In this document: piece by piece, positions 12,651-16,358 of the stretch
Numbering within the stretch: the stretch's first letter is position 1
Layout of the letters: each line of letters begins with the position of its first letter
Assembly: GCA_937897085.1 (NCBI GenBank)
Contig: CALCOR010000167.1
Coordinates: 1 to 16,358 of the forward strand
Origin: an uncultured euryarchaeote
GTDB taxonomy: Archaea > Thermoplasmatota > Poseidoniia > Poseidoniales > Thalassarchaeaceae
DNA: 16,358 nucleotides
Direction: 5' to 3'
Notes under the pieces: model-generated
Told to the model about the DNA's origin: nothing
Seen by the model: only the letters and a program-made list of their open reading frames with translations
The model's database searches: none
Program-made: the position numbers and the translations under genes

Positions 12651-15650
12651 GTGACAGAGGAAGAACATGGCAAACCAGACCCCCCCAGCGCGGGCGAGAG
12701 ATTGACCGAGGGTATCACCACGGTTCGTGGTGTGATGCAGTCACGCATCGATGATTTCGACTCCGATGCTGCCGTCGACGCACTGCTCGCCGCGCCGGAG
12801 CGTATCCGCCGCGAACTGCGGCACATGACGATGTTCGGTACGCTCACCCGCTTCCCAGCGGCGACGGTCGCCGTCTTCATCCTCATCACCATTTTCTTCG
12901 CGTTCCATTCCGGAATCCTCGACAAGTGGACCGGGCAATCGTCGATGAACGTGAATGGCGATCTGGAGGTCTACCTACCCGAAGGCAGTGAGGTATCGGA
13001 AAACATCGCTCTCATCGAAGAGGACTGGACGACCAACGCGATGATCATCTATGTCGAGTCGGAGAGCCAACCGGTCACCAACGTCGAGTTGTTACGGCAG
13101 ATCGATGCCATCGAACGCGCCCTCAATAGACACGTCTCGGACGGTGGTGAGGAGGACGGGATCATCTACGTCCTGTCTATCGCGACCGTCGTCAAGGAGA
13201 TCAACTCGTCCGGCCCGCGGGTGGCCAAGGCGTTCATCTCGAACTCCGGTTCTGCCATCGGTGGCGATGCGGTCGCCGACCAGTTGAACGAGCAAATTGA
13301 TGACTACTCGGATGAGTTGGGCGGTTACGGCATCCCCGACAACCAGGAGCGGGTCAATCGCATCATCGGTGAGTTGCCGGACAACGCCCGCGACAAACTC
13401 TACCGGGATGTGGGCAAGGACACCAACGGGGACGGTGTGAACGACAAAGAAACGGTGGGATTCCCCAATAGGGCTGTGATCATCGTAGGAGTGGTGGACA
13501 CCGGGTTCCACGCCAGCGAGATCCCCGACGCCTGCAAGACAGGGGGTCAGCGTGAGGTCGAGGCGTATACGGACATCGTCGTCTACACCGAATGCTGGAT
13601 CGAGCAGATAGCCGGGGAGAACAGATGGAACGAGAAGTTCAGCGACTGCCTGGACAAGCCGGACAACAACGAGACACCCTGCCTTGGCGTCGAGATGACG
13701 CTCACCGGACCTGTGCCGATCACCAACTCGGTGACCAAGTACTCGTTCGTGCTCTTCTGGCAGATCTTCCCCGCCGCAGTGGGCGCAGTGGCGCTAGGTC
13801 TGTTCATGTTCCATTCAGACCTCATCCAGACAGGTCGTCTACGTCTGGTGCAGGGATTGAAGGTGATCATCATCGCTGGACTACCGACGCTCTGCTCCGT
13901 ATGGTGGACGCTAGGCATCATTGGTTTCCTCGATTATGAGGTGACGATGACAGTGATCATCGTTGGACCAATCCTGCTCGCACTGGGTGTTTCGTACGGA
14001 TTGCACATCACCAACCGCTACGCCGAGGAGGACGGCACTCCAGAGGAGAAAATGGCGGTGGCGCTGCAATCGACCGGCAAAGCGGTAATGCTCTCGGCTG
14101 TCACGACAATCATCGGCTTCATCTCGCTGGTCGGCACGCCGATGAAACCGATTCAAACTGTGGGCATCTCTCTAGCCGGAGGCATCGTCGTAGTCTACTT
14201 CCTGACGATGGTGATGGTACCCAATCTCACCATGCTTCTCGATCTCAAGAAACCGAGCCACCCGCCGCCCAAGGCGTTCGAACACATCGTGGCTGTACCG
14301 ATCAAATGGAACAAGACGGTCGTCGTGCTGTTCGCCCTGCTGCTGCTCACCTCAGCGACCTGGGCGCGTTCTCAAGTCGAGGAGAACATCGACCTGCTCG
14401 AGATGGCACCCGAAGGTCAACCACCAATCATCAAGATGAAGCAGTATAGCGAGGAGTTCAACGCCGGCCAAATCGGAATGCTGCTCATCGAGGGCAACAT
14501 CAGTGGCGACACTCAGGACTCTGATGTGCATAACGACGACCCTTTCGAGAAATTGAAGGGGATCGAGCAACTTGAGAACAACACCGACCGCGTCGCGCAG
14601 ACGACCGCCGTGAGCGTTGTCTTCCTGATGAAATCGGTCGGCGTGTCCGTGAACGTGACGGGTACGACAATCCTGCCTTTCTGTGCCGCTATGCCGGACA
14701 GCCCCCCAAAGGAGGTGTGTGAGGTCATCTTCGACCGCGAAGAGGAGCAGAACGCGACCTTCTGGAGAGTGCTCACGACCTTCGACACCGACGACCCGGC
14801 CAACCGTGAGGTGCAGATCTTCCTGCTGGACGTGTTCTACGCCAGCCTCACCAACGAGACGAGACAACTGTTCATCTCGTCTGATTTCCAACGCAGTCTC
14901 ATCTACGTCGACATGCCGTTCATGAACGTCAAGGAGACCGCGGCCGCCGTCGATGAAGTTGACATCCATTCTCAGGGTAACTACGATGGCGGAATCAAGT
15001 CGACTAAACTGATTGGCGTGGCCGCGGTCACCATCGCGGTCAACGAGTTGATCGTCTCATCACAATGGTCATCGCTCGGGTTCGCGATTCTCGCCACCCT
15101 GCTCACCCTCGGATTCGTCTTCCGCGACCCCCGGTTCGCCATCCTGACCACCATGCCGGTCATCTTCACCGTGGGAATGCAGTGGATGGTGATGGTCTGG
15201 CAGGATGTGACGCTGTCGCTGGTTACGGTCATGATCGGGTCAATCCTCGTAGGAGTGGGCATCGACTTCAGCATCCATATCGCCAATCGCGTGCGCGAGC
15301 TCGGAGGCTCTCTCGAAGCCATCCATGTCTCCTGTACCAGCACCGGCATGTCGCTGGTGGAAGCGGTGGTGGTGACCTGTCTCGGGTTGTTCACCGCCTA
15401 CTTCATTCCGATTCCCGCACTCAAGCCGTTCATCACCGTCATCATCATCCTGCTCCTGGTCGCGGCGGCCTCAGCACTGCTGCTGTTACCGGCGATCTTC
15501 GCGACGATGGTCAAGAGCGGTGTCGGGCTTTCCGGTGGGGCCTCGGCGCTGATGCGCAGCGCGCGGCTCGAGGAGGCTGTGACGGCTGACCCGCTCGACA
15601 TGGTGCCCGAGGCGACCGTGCGCGGCTGGAACGACCCCGACGCCTGGTAG
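12651..15650 (+). CDS. MMPL/RND-superfamily membrane exporter
   Basis: About 999 aa with the duplicated RND plan. TM1 is at about 69-86, a large outer loop at about 90-360, TM2-6 at about 366-526, TM7 at 553-572, a second loop at 573-800, and TM8-12 at 805-954. The layout resembles the MMPL/HAE3 group, which exports lipids or hydrophobic molecules using the proton gradient. TM4 reads ALGVSYGLHITNRYAEE and TM10 reads GVGIDFSIHIANRVRE, the two relay helices. The first loop carries a DTNGDGVND motif like a calcium-binding loop (257-265) and four Cys; the second loop has two Cys. GTG 12651 is chosen since GAGGG lies 5 nt upstream; a TTG at 12639 would add 4 residues. The substrate is unknown. No membrane-fusion or outer-channel partner is seen, as expected for an archaeon. 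An EVE-domain gene follows closely. Confidence 0.9.
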   Translation: MTEEEHGKPDPPSAGERLTEGITTVRGVMQSRIDDFDSDAAVDALLAAPERIRRELRHMTMFGTLTRFPAATVAVFILITIFFAFHSGILDKWTGQSSMNVNGDLEVYLPEGSEVSENIALIEEDWTTNAMIIYVESESQPVTNVELLRQIDAIERALNRHVSDGGEEDGIIYVLSIATVVKEINSSGPRVAKAFISNSGSAIGGDAVADQLNEQIDDYSDELGGYGIPDNQERVNRIIGELPDNARDKLYRDVGKDTNGDGVNDKETVGFPNRAVIIVGVVDTGFHASEIPDACKTGGQREVEAYTDIVVYTECWIEQIAGENRWNEKFSDCLDKPDNNETPCLGVEMTLTGPVPITNSVTKYSFVLFWQIFPAAVGAVALGLFMFHSDLIQTGRLRLVQGLKVIIIAGLPTLCSVWWTLGIIGFLDYEVTMTVIIVGPILLALGVSYGLHITNRYAEEDGTPEEKMAVALQSTGKAVMLSAVTTIIGFISLVGTPMKPIQTVGISLAGGIVVVYFLTMVMVPNLTMLLDLKKPSHPPPKAFEHIVAVPIKWNKTVVVLFALLLLTSATWARSQVEENIDLLEMAPEGQPPIIKMKQYSEEFNAGQIGMLLIEGNISGDTQDSDVHNDDPFEKLKGIEQLENNTDRVAQTTAVSVVFLMKSVGVSVNVTGTTILPFCAAMPDSPPKEVCEVIFDREEEQNATFWRVLTTFDTDDPANREVQIFLLDVFYASLTNETRQLFISSDFQRSLIYVDMPFMNVKETAAAVDEVDIHSQGNYDGGIKSTKLIGVAAVTIAVNELIVSSQWSSLGFAILATLLTLGFVFRDPRFAILTTMPVIFTVGMQWMVMVWQDVTLSLVTVMIGSILVGVGIDFSIHIANRVRELGGSLEAIHVSCTSTGMSLVEAVVVTCLGLFTAYFIPIPALKPFITVIIILLLVAAASALLLLPAIFATMVKSGVGLSGGASALMRSARLEEAVTADPLDMVPEATVRGWNDPDAW

Positions 15651-15689
15651 ACGCAAGTGCCATACCACTCAGGCATGTGGAACGCTTCG

Positions 15690-16169
15690 ATGGCCCGCAG
15701 GCATTGGCTCATGAAGAGCGAGCCCGATGCATACTCGTGGGAGCAACTGCTCGCTGACGGTTCGACCCATTGGGATGGTGTGCGCAACTACCAGGCTCGC
15801 AACCTCATGCGCGACGACATGAAGGTAGGAGATCTGGTGCTCTTCTACCACTCTAACTGCAAACCACCACACGTCGCAGGTGTGGCGCAGGTGTGCAAGG
15901 AAGGATATCCTGACTTCTCTGCATGGGACGAAGATTCGAATTATTTCGACCTCAAGACGAACCCCGACGAACCCACTTGGATGATGGTTGACATCGAGCC
16001 GTTGGCCACGCTTTCCGCGGCTGTTGAACTGCCTGATATGCGCGCCAACCCCGCTCTTGAAGGGATGGCTCTGCTTCAGCGGTTCCAACGTCTTTCGGTA
16101 CAGCCTGTCGGCGAAGATCACTTCGCTGAGGTCTGTAGAATGGGCCAACTCGACGCGGCGACAATCTGA
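15690..16169 (+). CDS. EVE-domain (THYN1-like) protein
   Basis: Small soluble protein of about 159 aa made of one EVE domain, a PUA-like fold thought to bind modified bases in DNA or RNA. It shows the family start HWLMKSEPDAYSWEQL, then WDGVRNYQARNLMRDDMKVGDLVLFYHSN and PHVAGVAQV, and later DFDLKTNP-type and WMMVDIEP segments. The N-terminal WLMKSEP lies 5 residues after the chosen ATG 15690, as in bacterial relatives. In-frame ATG 15675 and GTG 15657 would add 5 and 11 residues, and none of the three has a good ribosome site. It is 39 bp after the exporter stop and on the same strand, with an aminotransferase gene 38 bp downstream. The biological target is unknown, and the neighbours give no hint of a base-modification pathway. 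Confidence 0.88.
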   Translation: MARRHWLMKSEPDAYSWEQLLADGSTHWDGVRNYQARNLMRDDMKVGDLVLFYHSNCKPPHVAGVAQVCKEGYPDFSAWDEDSNYFDLKTNPDEPTWMMVDIEPLATLSAAVELPDMRANPALEGMALLQRFQRLSVQPVGEDHFAEVCRMGQLDAATI

Positions 16170-16207
16170 CAACCTACGCGCGGCACGGAGAGATGGGGTG
16201 AGCAGTG

Positions 16208-16358
16208 ATGGTCCAACGACTTCCGGTTTCTCCGCGGGCAGCGTGCATCGAATACGCCATCCGCGATGTGGTGGTTCCGGCGACCGCTCTAGAGCGACAG
16301 GGCCATGAGATCCTGAAGCTGAACATCGGCGATCCGCTTGCCTACCCTGGGCTGCCCA
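16208..16358 (+). CDS. Class I aminotransferase, N-terminal fragment cut by window edge
   Basis: Fifty codons are visible from ATG 16208, preceded by GGTGA (16197-16201) at 6 nt spacing. The sequence has YAIRDVVVPATALERQG followed by ILKLNIGDPLAYPG. This is the N-terminal pattern of PLP-dependent class I/II aminotransferases of the alanine/aspartate type (a helix, then LNIGDP, the substrate-side loop). The PLP lysine and the other catalytic residues lie beyond the right edge, so amino-donor specificity cannot be told. Confidence 0.8.
   Translation, partial: MVQRLPVSPRAACIEYAIRDVVVPATALERQGHEILKLNIGDPLAYPGLP

Noticed and set aside
1-16358. Mobile elements, CRISPR arrays, phage genes
   Set aside because: No transposase, integrase, spaced repeats or viral motifs were seen on either strand.

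Overview
The window is gene-dense (no gap longer than about 190 bases), fairly GC-rich, and reads as chromosomal DNA of an archaeon. The evidence is a TrmB-family regulator, a valyl-tRNA synthetase whose editing and anticodon-side motifs look archaeal, Shine-Dalgarno sites matching the archaeal 16S tail (GGAGG, AGGTGA, GAGGG) and mixed ATG/GTG starts. Mn-type superoxide dismutase points to an oxic lifestyle. A marine Thermoplasmata relative such as Marine Group II (Poseidoniales) fits best, but that placement is inference; no rRNA or tRNA gene is present to confirm it.

Layout. (1) 1-945 (+): C-terminal part of a TPR protein with a Pro/Glu-rich linker; it runs off the left edge. (2) 935-4138 (-): fdhD followed by a formate-dehydrogenase-like molybdopterin oxidoreductase of the YdeP/FdhF type. 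(3) 4139-4237: short divergent control region with a perfect 7+7 inverted repeat. (4) 4238-7005 (+): a regulator fusing a TrmB-type winged helix to a C-terminal V4R domain, then an A-type Fe-S carrier (IscA/ErpA-like) and a YgfZ/IBA57-like folate-binding protein. (5) 7009-8833 (-): superoxide dismutase and an unrecognised multi-pass membrane protein. (6) 8941-9933 (+): phosphoglycerate-dehydrogenase-like 2-hydroxyacid dehydrogenase. (7) 9952-12465 (-): valS. (8) 12651-15650 (+): a large MMPL/RND-type exporter with a 20-bp palindrome directly in front of its start codon. (9) 15690-16169 (+): EVE-domain protein. (10) 16208-16358 (+): N-terminus of a class I aminotransferase, cut by the right edge.

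How the genes may work together. The stretch 935-8833 is rich in redox and metal-cofactor functions: a Mo-bis-MGD enzyme and its dedicated sulfurtransferase FdhD, a Cys-bearing V4R regulator transcribed away from them, two proteins that in other organisms cooperate in [4Fe-4S] assembly, and a superoxide dismutase. A reasonable hypothesis is a redox-responsive module in which the TrmB-V4R protein controls fdhD-FDH and/or its own operon with the Fe-S genes. The remaining genes (serA-like, valS, exporter, EVE, aminotransferase) look like ordinary housekeeping or transport genes, with notable details in the synthetase signature motif and in the exporter's proton-relay residues and upstream palindrome.

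No mobile element, CRISPR array, rRNA or tRNA was seen.
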